Numbered from the stretch's first letter, positions 9,204-20,352 are shown. The stretch is 43,806 nt of DNA from Deinococcus sp. Arct2-2 (GCF_004801315.1 NZ_SSNW01000049.1:1-43806); one strand, 5' to 3'. Made by a program: numbers and translations. Notes: generated by a model from the letters alone, not told the origin.

Positions 9204-9680
9204 TCAGATGGAGTAGTAGCTGCGGGTTTTGCCGCGCAAAAAGTCTTTGGTGGGCAGCCAAATCAGCGGATTGCGCTCCTCCACTTCGGGCGGCGGGCCG
9301 TAGCGCACCAACGCCTCTACCATCTCGAAGGGCACCCATTTGACGCCCACGACTTCGGGGTCGGTGGGGTCAAGTTCACCGTGAAACTCGGCGGTAAAGC
9401 GGGCAAAGGTGGCGTAACACTCGTTGCGTGTGCCCGTCAGCAGTTCGCCTTCCAGCAGGCTGACAAACATCAGGTCGGTGACAGTGAGGCCCGTTTCGAC
9501 CAGCACTTGGCGCACGGCGGCGGCGGCCAACGTTTCGCCCGCCTGCGCTTTGCCGCCCGGAAGGCCGTAAAAGATGCTGCCGTCGTCCATCCGTTCTTCC
9601 ACCAGCAGCAATTGGCCTTCGCGCACCAAGTAGACGTGCGCGGCGCGCTTGATGGGCAGGGTGCGCGAGAGGTGACTCAT
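9204..9680 (-). CDS. Nudix-fold protein with degenerate Nudix box
   Basis: A 158-residue single-domain Nudix protein. The box (GX5EX7REUXEEXGU) aligns at residues 43-65 as G-KAQAG-E-TLAAAAV-RQVLVETGL. Gln58 replaces the Glu of RE and Val61 replaces the first Glu of EE; in MutT these positions bind the catalytic metal. Glu49 and Glu62 remain. Hydrolase activity may thus be lost or altered, although Deinococcus has many divergent Nudix enzymes. It shares a probable transcript with the M1 peptidase (15-nt gap). A TAGACT element lies 9 nt before the ATG. Confidence 0.85.
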   Translation of the reverse strand: MSHLSRTLPIKRAAHVYLVREGQLLLVEERMDDGSIFYGLPGGKAQAGETLAAAAVRQVLVETGLTVTDLMFVSLLEGELLTGTRNECYATFARFTAEFHGELDPTDPEVVGVKWVPFEMVEALVRYGPPPEVEERNPLIWLPTKDFLRGKTRSYYSI

Positions 9681-9770
9681 GTGCCGCGCAGTCTAGAGCA
9701 TTGGCGTGTGGGTGAGGGGGATTGGGTAGGTTTGGTTTGCGGGTGCTTGGTCTAAGGGTCTAGGGTCTAA

Positions 9771-9938
9771 GGAAGGGCAATCGCTGCGCTCACTTCCCCT
9801 CACCCCGCTGCTAAGCAGCGCCCCTCTCCCGCAGGGGGCGAGGGCGAACGGCAAGAGCTAGAAACTTGGGTTTTTAGCTCCTCACCCTTGAGGGGGGAGG
9901 CTGGGAGAGGGTGAGTGAGCGCCAGCGATTGCCCTTCC
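9771..9938. repeat. family B repeat, copy 2, with terminal inverted repeats
   Basis: This is a 168-bp MITE-like element. Its left end (GGAAGGGCAATCGCTG at 9771-9786, continuing to 9794) is the inverse of its right end (9914-9938), with one extra base in about 25. The interior has short complementary C-rich and G-rich blocks. It is preceded by repeated TCTAAGGGTCTAGGG-like sequence. The interior matches copies at 5586-5750 and, in part, 33297-33375. No transposase is present. Confidence 0.8.
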
Positions 9939-9953
9939 GCCACCCCCATCCCC

Positions 9954-10400
9954 CTACTGCCCTTGCAGCAGCCTTAGCACCTCATCCGGCAGGCGCGCAG
10001 GGCGGTAGGTCCTGTCGGTGGCGATGTGCTGGGTTTCTCCGGTGGCGATCAAGTCGGCGGGGCCGTCCGGGTTTGCGCGGTGCAGTTCGTAGGTAAATTT
10101 CAGGGTGCGGCTGCGAATTTCCGAGACGCGGGTGGTCAGGGTCAGGCGGTCATCGTAGCGGGCGGCGCGGCGGTACTGCACGTTCAGGCCGCTGAGCATC
10201 AGGAAATAGCCGCGTGCTTCCACCTCAGCATACGGTAGCCCCAGCGCGTGCATCAGGTCGGTGCGGCCTACCTCGAACCAGATGGGGTAATTGGCATGGT
10301 GCGCCACCGCCATCGCATCGGTTTCGGCGTAGCGCACACGGATTTCGGTTTGAATACTGGCTGTTTGAATGCTGGCGCTGGATTCAGTCATTCCATTCAC
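9954..10400 (-). CDS. YbgC/FadM-type acyl-CoA thioesterase
   Basis: A 148-residue hot-dog-fold protein. RVRYAETDAMAVAHHANYPIWFEVGRTDLM (residues about 22-51) is the family signature, with catalytic-type Asp28 and the HHANY helix start. GYFLMLSGLNVQYRRAARYDD and TRVSEIRSRTLKFTYELHR supply the central strands. It likely hydrolyses short- or medium-chain acyl-CoA in the cytoplasm. The N-terminus contains a small tandem repeat (SASIQTASIQT). It begins 2 nt after the rbfA stop codon, so the genes are probably co-transcribed. Confidence 0.88.
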   Translation of the reverse strand: MNGMTESSASIQTASIQTEIRVRYAETDAMAVAHHANYPIWFEVGRTDLMHALGLPYAEVEARGYFLMLSGLNVQYRRAARYDDRLTLTTRVSEIRSRTLKFTYELHRANPDGPADLIATGETQHIATDRTYRPARLPDEVLRLLQGQ

Positions 10401-10402
10401 CG

Positions 10403-10690
10403 TTAAAGGGGAACATCCGCCGCCGAATGAAACTCCAGCACAGGCGTGCGCCGCAGCTTGACCTGCGCCGTCACTTCCCGCTGAAGGTGGCCGCGTGCGT
10501 GGTTCAGGGCGTCCAGCAGGCCGTTCATGTCGGCGTTCATAGAACTGACGTAAATCCGGGCGATGCCGTAATCGGATGTGACGGCCACCCGCTCTACGGT
10601 CACGATCATGGGCACACGCGGGTCACGCAGTTGGGCAATGGCGTCGCTCAGCACGCGCAGGAGTTGAGACTGGACTTGTTCGGGCCTCAT
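10403..10690 (-). CDS. rbfA: ribosome-binding factor A
   Basis: A 95-residue KH-like protein: [18 protein letters not shown], then [21 protein letters not shown], then LREV-type strand residues [19 protein letters not shown]. This matches RbfA, which binds the 30S subunit during late 16S rRNA maturation. It is slightly shorter than the E. coli protein and lacks the flexible C-terminal tail. ATG 10690 ([11 protein letters not shown]) is chosen because upstream in-frame sequence runs into the neighbouring glycosidase gene and is unlike the family. Infection of the gene order nusA-infB-rbfA is not seen; here it stands with a thioesterase. Confidence 0.88.
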   Translation of the reverse strand: MRPEQVQSQLLRVLSDAIAQLRDPRVPMIVTVERVAVTSDYGIARIYVSSMNADMNGLLDALNHARGHLQREVTAQVKLRRTPVLEFHSAADVPL

Positions 10691-10761
10691 GGCTGCACCG
10701 GGAGGGAAAAAACGGGCGAGATCATCTGGACATGTTACGGGATGACCTATCTCGCGCAGTG

Positions 10762-12105
10762 TTATCTGGCATAACGTCTGCCCGTGTAATCGGTAAATAC
10801 GCCGATGCCGTAGCTGACTTTGCGTGTGCTGTCTATAATCGCCGCGCCGTTCCAAGCCACGCCCGTACTGCTGCCGCCGTCAAGTAGTAAGGCGTCGCGC
10901 ACGCCAAGCCGGGCCATGACTTTGCCCATTTCGGTGGTGGTCAGGCGCGAATGCGTTGATACGAACACCAAGTCGCGGTTGCTGCTGAGGCCCACGGCAC
11001 TCCGGGCGGCTCGGCCAAACAGCGCCGCATCACGGAAAGCCACGTTGTAGCGCGTTTGGACTCGGCCCCCCAACAAAATGCGCGGCCCGGTGGCAATTAC
11101 GGTTTCCATGCCGTTCCATGTGGACTCCAGCGGGCGGCCCAGCAGTCCGGTGGTGGTCACGGCAAAGGCGGCGCGGTTGTCCGGCGTAATGGCGAGGGCA
11201 GCGGGAATGCGGCCCCACGTGAGCAGGCGGCCCTGCATCACCAAATCTCCGGCGGGGGCAAAGGTCTGAGGATGAAAATAACTGCCGTTGATGACGGCCC
11301 GCGCTCCGCTTTGTTGGGCCAGCGTGCTCACCCGCGCTCCGTAGCCGAGGCCCGCACGTGGCAACACTGGGGCCACCAACACGTCGCGGTGACGCAAATC
11401 TACCCGGAAGACCTGCACCGGAATATTCAGCGGATTGAAGCGTTTGAAGGTCACGGCGGCCCCGCGTGCAGCGGGCGGAATCGGCACTGGCACCCGCTGA
11501 GGCACCAGCAGCTTTTGCCCCGGTACCAAGCGCGTGTTGGCATTCAGGCGGTTCAGGTTCATCAGGGCAGGGCGGGTGGTGCGGTAGCGGGCGGCGAGGC
11601 TGTCGGCGCTGTCGCGCAGGCCCACGCGCACGTAGGTATAGATGATGCGAACTTCGGTGGTGGGCCGGGGTGCAGGGCGGGCGGCAGCCACAGAGCCGAT
11701 GCCCGTTCCCCGCGTGGGCAGGCGCAACCGCTGACCCGGCGTAATCACACTGCCGCGTAAGCCGTTCAGCACTTGCAAAGACCCCACGCTGACGCCGTAG
11801 CGCACCGCAATTTTGCTGAGGAAGTCGCCAGATTTGACGGTATACACGCCCTGACCAGCGTTGACCGAAGAGCTTGGACGCACGGCAGGCGCGGCATTCC
11901 CGCTTAGGCGCAGCACTTGCCCGACTCGGATGGTGTCTCCGGTCAGGCCGTTCAGGGTTTTGAGGCGGGTCACACTCACACCCTGCTGGGTGGCGATCTT
12001 AAAAAGGGTATCGCCAGACTTCACTTTTACGGTAGCGGGCGCGGCCACACCTGCACCAAACATCATCAGGGTCAACATAGCAACAGAGCAAACACGGCGT
12101 ACCAT
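10762..12105 (-). CDS. secreted 3xLysM phosphodiester glycosidase (NAGPA-like) protein
   Basis: The 447-residue protein has a signal peptide (about residues 1-22) and three LysM modules: [40 protein letters not shown], and a diverged third one ([20 protein letters not shown]). The C-terminal half (about residues 215-447) is a phosphodiester glycosidase/NAGPA (DUF2233) domain: [17 protein letters not shown], a GR repeat region, and [17 protein letters not shown]. It is expected to bind peptidoglycan and act on a sugar-phosphate linkage in the envelope or exopolysaccharide; the substrate is unknown. The gene ends about 70 nt before rbfA, on the same strand. Confidence 0.88.
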   Translation of the reverse strand: MVRRVCSVAMLTLMMFGAGVAAPATVKVKSGDTLFKIATQQGVSVTRLKTLNGLTGDTIRVGQVLRLSGNAAPAVRPSSSVNAGQGVYTVKSGDFLSKIAVRYGVSVGSLQVLNGLRGSVITPGQRLRLPTRGTGIGSVAAARPAPRPTTEVRIIYTYVRVGLRDSADSLAARYRTTRPALMNLNRLNANTRLVPGQKLLVPQRVPVPIPPAARGAAVTFKRFNPLNIPVQVFRVDLRHRDVLVAPVLPRAGLGYGARVSTLAQQSGARAVINGSYFHPQTFAPAGDLVMQGRLLTWGRIPAALAITPDNRAAFAVTTTGLLGRPLESTWNGMETVIATGPRILLGGRVQTRYNVAFRDAALFGRAARSAVGLSSNRDLVFVSTHSRLTTTEMGKVMARLGVRDALLLDGGSSTGVAWNGAAIIDSTRKVSYGIGVFTDYTGRRYAR

Positions 12106-12204
12106 CGCCCCTAGCTGAGCATGCCAAGTTCAGCAGCGGGTGAGCCGAAGCTGACTGGGAGTGAGGATGAAGGGGCCGGGGCGGTGGGGGGTGCGGTTAA
12201 GGGT

Positions 12205-12318
12205 GGAAGGTGAACCCCCCCGTTGCTGACGCAACGCCCCCCTTAGAGGTGGGGACTAAAAGCTGTTGCGCTCCCCTCAAGGGGGGCTGGCTGCGAAGCA
12301 GACTGGGGGGTTTACACG
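12205..12318. repeat. family A palindromic repeat, copy 1
   Basis: About 110 bp bounded by TGAACCCCCCCGTTGC and ACTGGGGGGTTTACAC. The interior holds several short hairpins (GTTGC/GCAAC, CCCCTTAGAGG, CTGCGAAGCAG). It fills the gap between the LysM glycosidase and the next membrane gene. Other copies are at 26381-26490, 36593-36698, 39361-39465 and 39491-39600. Confidence 0.85.
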
Positions 12319-12334
12319 TCAGCGCCGCAAGCTC

Positions 12335-12817
12335 TCAAGTCCCCGGCGTACTCCCCGGCAACACCGCCACACGCCCAATCATGTAGGCCACGCCATACAA
12401 AAACAGCGTCACGACTGGCAAAAAGCGCAGGCCGACGCGGTGTTCGATCAATTTGCCGCGCACCAGAATCTCTAGAACATAGAGGCTCATCAGGGCAAAC
12501 AGGCTGTACATCCAGTGTTCCCAATTGCGGCTGGGATCGGGTTCGAAGCCGTATTTGGTCAGGCCGCCCGCCGCAGCAGTGGCACTGGGAACCTTGAGGC
12601 CGTTCAGGGCCAGCAAAATTCCCGTAACCGCTGGCAGCAGCGTAAAGAACCACGTGACGCGCAGCCCCACCGTGAAACTGGAATGCACCGCACCCCTGAT
12701 GGCCGGAAAGGCGCTCCAGACGAACAGCACCAACGTGACCAAAGCGTAAGGCGTGGGCGTCAGCTTGGCCCACGCCCCAAAAAACTGATACCCGTGAACC
12801 GCTTGCAGCAACTCCAT
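12335..12817 (-). CDS. four-helix membrane protein of unknown function
   Basis: A 160-residue protein with four membrane segments (about residues 25-42, 50-70, 100-116 and 130-150) and a polar loop PDPSRNWEHWMYS between the second and third. I recognise no family. The start is supported by TAGGCT ending exactly 6 nt before ATG 12817, a leaderless promoter arrangement. It stands alone, downstream of the VWA gene by 118 bp and separated from the next gene by a family A repeat, which suggests a monocistronic unit. Confidence 0.75.
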   Translation of the reverse strand: MELLQAVHGYQFFGAWAKLTPTPYALVTLVLFVWSAFPAIRGAVHSSFTVGLRVTWFFTLLPAVTGILLALNGLKVPSATAAAGGLTKYGFEPDPSRNWEHWMYSLFALMSLYVLEILVRGKLIEHRVGLRFLPVVTLFLYGVAYMIGRVAVLPGSTPGT

Positions 12818-12823
12818 AGGGCT

Positions 12824-12829
12824 AGCCTA
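12824..12829 (-). promoter_or_regulatory. leaderless-type -10 element (TAGGCT)
   Basis: On the minus strand TAGGCT is followed by AGCCCT and the ATG at 12817. No -35 box is evident. Confidence 0.55.
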
Positions 12830-12935
12830 ACGCGCTAGGGGCGGGAGGTGGCGGCAACAACGCAGGCAGGAATGAGAACATAGAGCGTTACTCTCACTCG
12901 CTCACCGCCTCCTCACCGTCACCTTTCCTATGAAC

Positions 12936-14939
12936 TCAGTCGTTCAAAAACGTCAATTCCGATGCGGGCGGCAGATACGTGCCGGGGCGCAGTGGTGCGG
13001 GTTCCCCAAATCGGCTGAGAATCAGGTGGCTGGGCACGTCGGCCAGCAGCACACGCGGGCCGCTGGAGCTGACGCGCACGCCCACCAACGCCGGAGCCTG
13101 AAACGCCTCGCCCAAATCGGTGATGCCCGCCCCAAGCGTAAAGGCGTGATCGCCGTAAGGCCCGGTGACGTGCAGGGTCACGCCATCGGCCAGCAGGCGC
13201 AGGGGCAGACCTAATCCCACCAACGACCCCAGCGGCGGGTGAGGCGCACGCGAAAGCCGCGCCACCGCCACCCCCAGCAGCGTGCCGGGGCGCACCACGT
13301 CGCCCGATTGCAGCAGGCGTGCGCCCTGACTCACTTCTAGGTCGACAGGCACGTTGATGATGCTGAGGCCGTCGCGGTGCTGCTCGGCCCGCAACCCGCT
13401 GAGGTGCGGCACGCTGGCGAGTTGGCCCAAATCGAACGCGCCCCCCAGCGGCATATTCACGCTGCTCACGTCGCCGTTGGCGGTCACGAGGGCCAGCGTG
13501 CGGTCTTCGCGGTATTCGATGCCTTCTACGGCGGGCGGCGGGACAGACACGCGGGCAGCGGGAGCTAAGCGGCGGGCCTGTCTTCTGCGCCAGAGGAAGA
13601 ACAGCAGCCCCAAGAGCGCCGCGCCGCCCAACACCCAAGCGGCGAAGCGGGCGGGGCCACCGGAGTTCTCTGGTGTTACAGGCAGGGTTGGCGGGACAGA
13701 CGGGCCAGTGCCGACGCTTCCAGCCGCAGGAAGCACGCGCCCTCCCTCGTCGCCCGCAATGGGAGGCAGAGCCAGCCGCCGCCCATCTGCCAGCGCCAAA
13801 GTTGGTGTCAGGGTTCTGCCCGGTTTTAGGCCCGCGTTGGTCACCCGCACCGTGAATTCACGGCTGCCGGGTTGCTGCTCCAGCACGCCTTCCAGCCCGG
13901 TTCCAGCTACGCCGCCCACCCTCGCGCCGTCCAAGTTGAGGCCAATGGCGGCCCGGTAGCGCAGATTGACCGTCTCCCCTGCCTTGAGGGTGAGGTCTGC
14001 GGCAGGATTAAGCCACGCCAGCGCCGGATCGGTGCCGATATTCAGGCGCAGCAGCACGCGGCGGGCCGGAGCTTCGGCGCGGGACGAAGGAGCGCACAGC
14101 AGCACCACCGTGCCGTGTGGCAAGCGCGGCGGCACATTCAGGCGAACCAAGCCGCCCTGCGCGGTGGGTTGGGCCAACTGCACGCCACTGGCAGCCGAGG
14201 CCAACGCCAGCGGTGTGCCGTCGAGGTAGGGGGCGGCCACCTTGCCCGCATCGGTCACGGTTCTCAGGCCGTCGCCTGTAGCCACCCGCGTCAGATCAGG
14301 CACCTCGCCCACTGGCACGGTTTGGGTATCGGCGTAGCTGCTGGCGGCTAGGGCGCGGGCGGCGTCGGCGGGAATGGTGGCCCCCAGCGCCACGTAATGC
14401 AGCGTATCCAGCGTGCCACGTCCCTTAAAGGCCGCCAGCGCACCCTGGGCTGTAGCAGAGCGGCTGGTGTCGTTGTCTATGCCGTCGGTGAGCACAAAAA
14501 CGCGGGTGAGGTAACGGTTCGCACCCGACAACGGCTTTAACGCGGCCTGCAAACTCTGGTACAGATAAGTGTTACGCCCATCGGCCCGCAGCGCGGCAAG
14601 GTCGCCATTAAAGCGCCCAGCGGCGGCTGGAAAATCGTAACCGCGCTGGGTTCTCACGCCGCTGTCGAAGGTCACGAGGTCGACGCGGTCAGGCTGTTCG
14701 GCCCGCACATAGTTGTTGATGCTGACCTTCACCCGCTCGAAAATATTGGCCTGACCGTCGCCAATGCCGCGCATACTGCCGCTGGTGTCCAGCAGGAACA
14801 CCGCCCGCGTCTGGGTGGGCAGCGGCCCCGCAGGGAGAACACAGGCAGGGGCCGGGGCAGACGGGGGCGGCGTTGTGGGACTAGCCAGAGACAACGAAGC
14901 GGTCAGGCAAAGGAGAGAGAGGGAGAAAACGCGGCGCAT
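12936..14939 (-). CDS. secreted/membrane VWA-domain protein
   Basis: From ATG 14939 the protein is 667 residues. It has a signal peptide (about 1-20), then a von Willebrand A domain with MIDAS motif DTSGSM (51-56), the second Thr in LYQSLQAAL and TDGIDND (151-157). An Ig-like/beta-rich middle follows (about 240-400), then one membrane helix (about 431-450: AAWVLGGAALLGLLFFLW) with a basic stop-transfer RRRQARR. The cytoplasmic C-terminus of about 200 residues is beta-rich and could be FHA-like, but no diagnostic motif is seen. The topology (VWA outside, soluble domain inside) suggests adhesion or metal-dependent sensing; function is unknown. TTG at 14972 is in frame but gives no signal peptide at the N-terminus. 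Confidence 0.85.
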   Translation of the reverse strand: MRRVFSLSLLCLTASLSLASPTTPPPSAPAPACVLPAGPLPTQTRAVFLLDTSGSMRGIGDGQANIFERVKVSINNYVRAEQPDRVDLVTFDSGVRTQRGYDFPAAAGRFNGDLAALRADGRNTYLYQSLQAALKPLSGANRYLTRVFVLTDGIDNDTSRSATAQGALAAFKGRGTLDTLHYVALGATIPADAARALAASSYADTQTVPVGEVPDLTRVATGDGLRTVTDAGKVAAPYLDGTPLALASAASGVQLAQPTAQGGLVRLNVPPRLPHGTVVLLCAPSSRAEAPARRVLLRLNIGTDPALAWLNPAADLTLKAGETVNLRYRAAIGLNLDGARVGGVAGTGLEGVLEQQPGSREFTVRVTNAGLKPGRTLTPTLALADGRRLALPPIAGDEGGRVLPAAGSVGTGPSVPPTLPVTPENSGGPARFAAWVLGGAALLGLLFFLWRRRQARRLAPAARVSVPPPAVEGIEYREDRTLALVTANGDVSSVNMPLGGAFDLGQLASVPHLSGLRAEQHRDGLSIINVPVDLEVSQGARLLQSGDVVRPGTLLGVAVARLSRAPHPPLGSLVGLGLPLRLLADGVTLHVTGPYGDHAFTLGAGITDLGEAFQAPALVGVRVSSSGPRVLLADVPSHLILSRFGEPAPLRPGTYLPPASELTFLND

Positions 14940-15071
14940 CGCGTGCCCATTCTGACCTGTACAGAGGGTCAACGTGCAACCTTGGCCCCTGCCCCCAAAA
15001 ATGCAGGCAACCAGACGGGCGCTGGGACGGATTTTCTACCCCCAACGCCCCTCAAGAAGACCACCCTAAGA

Positions 15072-15088
15072 TTACGTTTATAACATAA
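15072..15088 (+). promoter_or_regulatory. RDRM-like palindrome upstream of gyrB
   Basis: TTACGTTTATAACATAA has half-sites TTACGTT and AACATAA (6 of 7 complementary) around a 3-bp centre, and matches the Deinococcus consensus TTATGTCATTGACATAA at 12 of 17 positions. It ends 5 nt before the gyrB -35 box. This motif is the binding site of the DdrO repressor, cleaved by IrrE/PprI after radiation or desiccation. gyrB is a known predicted member of the regulon in D. radiodurans. Confidence 0.75.
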
Positions 15089-15093
15089 TTTAT

Positions 15094-17306
<2,213 letters not shown>

Positions 17307-17332
17307 GCGTTAGCCACAATAGAGAGTCAATG

Positions 17333-17372
17333 AAGCCGCCCCCAGATAGAAGGGGCGGCTTTATTTGCTTTT
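17333..17372 (+). terminator. intrinsic terminator of gyrB
   Basis: AAGCCGCCCC (17333-17342) pairs perfectly with GGGGCGGCTT (17352-17361), followed by TTATTTGCTTTT. The ~110 bp beyond it (17370-17480) are unusually A/T-rich and hold no recognisable gene. Confidence 0.9.
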
Positions 17373-17552
17373 AAAATTCGGAACTTCTATAGGATCGAAA
17401 TAATTTGTTCTACTGGACAGATAGGGGATGATTTTTTAACTCTATACAACTGGAGTCCATTATTGTTTCTTAAACCCCCGACCCTTAGACGCTGTTCATC
17501 CTGCCCTGACAGGTCTTTGACAGGCCAGATGCTCTAGCATGCGCCCCCGTCC

Positions 17553-17930
17553 ATGCCTGCGCCCCTTTCTTCTTCAACACTGACTGACCCCACTGCTGTC
17601 GACCCAGCCCTTAGCGGTGGCCTACTGGCGTCCCTCCTGCCCGACCTGAGCGTGGGCGCGGTACTGGGCTTTGCCACCGGATACGCCCTCAAAAAACTGG
17701 GGCGCGTTGTGCTGCTGCTGGTGGGCCTGCTGTTCATCACGCTGCAAGTGCTGTCGTGGTTCGATCTGATTACGGTGCATTGGACGCGGGTGCAGGCGCT
17801 CAGCGAACCTTGGCTGAGGCAGGGCGGCGAACAGGGCGCGGCATGGCTCTCGCGCCTGCTGACCGCCAATTTGCCGTTTGCGGGGTCATTTACAGCGGCG
17901 TTATTGGTGGGTTTGCGGGCCCGGGGCTAG
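17553..17930 (+). CDS. FUN14-family membrane protein
   Basis: A 125-residue protein. The core VGAVLGFATGYALKKLGRVVLLLVGLLFITLQVLSWFDLITVHW (residues about 34-78) followed by NLPFAGSFTAALLVGLRARG is the FUN14 domain, with three membrane segments. Bacterial and archaeal FUN14 proteins have no established role; the mitochondrial homologue FUNDC1 acts in mitophagy. The N-terminal 25 residues are polar and variable. A TAGCAT element lies 12 nt before the ATG, so the start is not clearly leaderless. The neighbouring minus-strand ABC permease is convergent, with 47 bp between stops. Confidence 0.88.
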   Translation: MPAPLSSSTLTDPTAVDPALSGGLLASLLPDLSVGAVLGFATGYALKKLGRVVLLLVGLLFITLQVLSWFDLITVHWTRVQALSEPWLRQGGEQGAAWLSRLLTANLPFAGSFTAALLVGLRARG

Positions 17931-17977
17931 GGCTTGCGGCGAGTTGGAACGACTGGGGAGTGAGAACACAGCTGGAT

Positions 17978-19504
17978 TCAGGTGGCGTCCGAGCGGCGTT
18001 CGCCGTAAGCGATGGCAAGCGCGGCCAGTGCAACCGCCAGCGTGCCCAGTCCCCACCACTGGCCCGCATTCAGCAGGTAAGCGGTTCCGGCCAACGCCGC
18101 CTGAAAGACGAGGGTCAGGATAGTCAGCCAAAAGGGGGCAGTGTTCTGACGCTTGAACAGATCGGCGCGGCGGGTGGGGAGCGGTTGCCACAGCACCATC
18201 AGGGCCGAGCCGCCTACGCCGAGCAGCAGCAGCGGCACATCTATAGCCGCCGCCTGAGCCTGCCCCCGGAAGGCCAGTAAAGTCAGTCCGATCAGCCCCA
18301 ACCCTAGCGGGGGCAAACTGGCAGCCAGCCATTTGTCTCGCCGCAGGGCCGCAGGCGAACGCGGGGCCGAGCGCAGCAGATCGGGGGCGTCTTCGGCATT
18401 GAGGGTGAGTTGGGCCAGCGACACAGCCAGATTGGACGTGAGCAGCACCACTCCGACGCCGACGGTGGCTGCCAAGTTGCCCCCGCGTAGAGCCGGAGCT
18501 AGCAACGGCAGCAAATACAACAGTTGCAGCAGCGTGCGCGACAACAACGCCGGGTCACGCCAGATCAGCCGCCATTCCTTGAGCAGCGTGGCTGTTCTGG
18601 CCGTCCGGAACCGTAGCGGGCGGGCAGCGGTACGGCGCGGCGGGCGTGCAGTGGCCCGTTCCTGCGAGGTCTGTGCGCCCAACACAAACAGCCGGGTCAG
18701 CGCCATGACCGTGACCATCAGGCATAGCGCCGCCGCCCCCAGCAGCGCCAAGAGCGGGCCGGGTTCCGACCACGCCGCCTGCACCGGGAGGGCCAGCAGA
18801 CTGCCCGACGACAGGCGCAAGCCAGCCAAGAAGTCGAATACAGGATTGAGACGGTCAGCGCCCCGGTCTTGGCCCGACAGCCGCAGCATATTAGGCAACT
18901 GGAAGGCCAGAAACACCGCCGCGCCGATCAGTGATCCCAACACGGCAGACACGGTGCGAGTGCGCTGCACGCCCAAAATTCTCACCAGCCCCAGCGTCAG
19001 CCACAGGCCCACACAGGCGGCCAATACAGCGGCGGCCAGCCACCATCCCAGCAGTCCCATGGCCCGCCACACCCCCAGTACAGCGGCGGCGGCCAGCAGC
19101 GGCACCATCAGGAGAGCCACACTGACGCCTGCCGAAAGCGCCACCCCCAGCGCCCGCGACGCCAGCACCGTGCGCGGCGCGATGGGCGAGTGCAGCAGCA
19201 AGGTCATATCTCCCCGCGTAAACAACGCCGCCAACGCTGCATTTACAGCCGCCGCCACCATCATCGTCCACAGCACCACCAACCCCAGCGCCAGCAGCGG
19301 GAGGGCCGCGTCGGGCAGCGGAGCATTTAGTCTCAGGGCCGACAGATCGGGGCGCAGGGTCAGGCCCACAAAAATCAGCAGCCCTGAAAACAGCAGCAGC
19401 CCAATCCCGATCCACCAGCGCTGTGATTGGGTCAGGTTTGCCAACGCTGCCCGCGTTTGCCAGCGCAGCAGCCACATCAGGCTGCCGGGTGGGGCGCTGT
19501 TCAC
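17978..19504 (-). CDS. ABC-2-type transporter permease
   Basis: A 508-residue polytopic protein with about twelve hydrophobic segments, starting at GTG 19504, which overlaps the ATPase stop codon (GTGA). ATG 19477 (MWLLRWQTRAAL) is the alternative start. Long low-complexity Leu/Ala helices and basic cytoplasmic loops (TRGDMTLLLHSPIAPRTVLASR; TATLLKEWRLIWRDP) are like the ABC-2 exporter permeases of the YxlG/EcsB group. The partner ATPase is encoded immediately upstream. Together they likely export a small molecule, lipid or peptide; the substrate cannot be told from sequence. In-frame codons upstream of 19504 overlap the ATPase and are not coding. Confidence 0.85.
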   Translation of the reverse strand: MNSAPPGSLMWLLRWQTRAALANLTQSQRWWIGIGLLLFSGLLIFVGLTLRPDLSALRLNAPLPDAALPLLALGLVVLWTMMVAAAVNAALAALFTRGDMTLLLHSPIAPRTVLASRALGVALSAGVSVALLMVPLLAAAAVLGVWRAMGLLGWWLAAAVLAACVGLWLTLGLVRILGVQRTRTVSAVLGSLIGAAVFLAFQLPNMLRLSGQDRGADRLNPVFDFLAGLRLSSGSLLALPVQAAWSEPGPLLALLGAAALCLMVTVMALTRLFVLGAQTSQERATARPPRRTAARPLRFRTARTATLLKEWRLIWRDPALLSRTLLQLLYLLPLLAPALRGGNLAATVGVGVVLLTSNLAVSLAQLTLNAEDAPDLLRSAPRSPAALRRDKWLAASLPPLGLGLIGLTLLAFRGQAQAAAIDVPLLLLGVGGSALMVLWQPLPTRRADLFKRQNTAPFWLTILTLVFQAALAGTAYLLNAGQWWGLGTLAVALAALAIAYGERRSDAT

Positions 19505-20346
19505 TCCTTCTCCTCGGCCCGAAGGGTGGTGGTAGGCGGCGGCGCAGTCGTGATTGGCGCAGTCGTGATTGGCGCAGTCGGCCCGGTCAGGCTCAGGAAG
19601 GCGTCTTCCAGCGTGGCCGTTTCGGTGCGGGCCAGCAGTTCGGCGGGCGTGCCCTCGGCCACCAGTTCGCCGCCCGCGATGATGCCGATTCTGTCGGCCA
19701 GTCGCTCGGCCACTTCCAGAATGTGCGTGGTCAGCACCACCGCGCCGCCCGCGTCTACAAACTCGCGCAGGGCGTCCTTGACTTGGCGGGAAGCGGCGGC
19801 GTCCAGCCCGGTCAGCGGTTCGTCCAGCAGCAGCAGGCGCGGCCCGTGAATCAGTGCGCCTGCCAGCGCCAGCTTTTGCTTCATCCCGCGTGAAAAGCCC
19901 TCGGTGCGCTCGAAACGGTGCGGCCAGAGTTGCAGCCACGTCAGCAGGCGCTCGGCTTCGGGGGCCGCCTGCGCCGCGCCCATGCCCCACAACCCCGCCA
20001 CGAATTCCAGATATTCGGGCGGCGTCAATTTGTCGTACAGCAAGGGATCGTCGGGCAGATAAGCAAGGTGTTGTTTGGCGGCCTGCGCGTCGGTGGTCAC
20101 GCTGTGGCCCCCAATTCGCGCCTCGCCCATGTCGGGGCGGCTTAGGCCCGCGATCATGCGGATGGTGCTGGTTTTGCCCGCCCCGTTCGGCCCCAGCAGC
20201 GCGTACAGTTCGCCCGCCTCGACCCGCAGGTTCAGCCGCCGCACCGCCTCGCGGCTGCCAAAGCGTTTGCTGAGATTCACCAGTTCCAGCGCCGGGGCAG
20301 CGTGTGGGTGAGCTTGAACAGATGCCATGTCAGCACTTGAGGTCAT
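19501..20346 (-). CDS. ABC transporter ATP-binding protein
   Basis: A 281-residue ATPase of the ABC-2/DrrA type. Walker A is GPNGAGKT (52-59), the signature FSRGMKQKL (151-159), Walker B LLLLDEP (171-177), the D loop GLDAA and the switch His208 in LTTHILE. Residues 255 on form a low-complexity tail containing APITTAPITTAP, encoded by a 15-bp tandem repeat at 19551-19580. ATG 20346 is supported by TAGCCT 6 nt upstream. The N-terminal ~17 residues (SADMASVQAHPHAAP) are outside the domain. It is co-translated with the permease gene (GTGA overlap). Confidence 0.93.
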   Translation of the reverse strand: MTSSADMASVQAHPHAAPALELVNLSKRFGSREAVRRLNLRVEAGELYALLGPNGAGKTSTIRMIAGLSRPDMGEARIGGHSVTTDAQAAKQHLAYLPDDPLLYDKLTPPEYLEFVAGLWGMGAAQAAPEAERLLTWLQLWPHRFERTEGFSRGMKQKLALAGALIHGPRLLLLDEPLTGLDAAASRQVKDALREFVDAGGAVVLTTHILEVAERLADRIGIIAGGELVAEGTPAELLARTETATLEDAFLSLTGPTAPITTAPITTAPPPTTTLRAEEKE

Positions 20347-20352
20347 ACCGTC

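Noticed and set aside
8442..9755. A 437-codon plus-strand frame opposite the M1 peptidase and Nudix genes
   Set aside because: Both minus-strand genes have clear catalytic motifs; this long frame is a by-product of their codon bias.
19505..19990. N-terminal extension of the ABC permease into the ATPase gene
   Set aside because: It overlaps the ATPase over 480 bp with Arg/Gly-rich shadow sequence; GTG 19504 overlapping TGA fits a coupled start.
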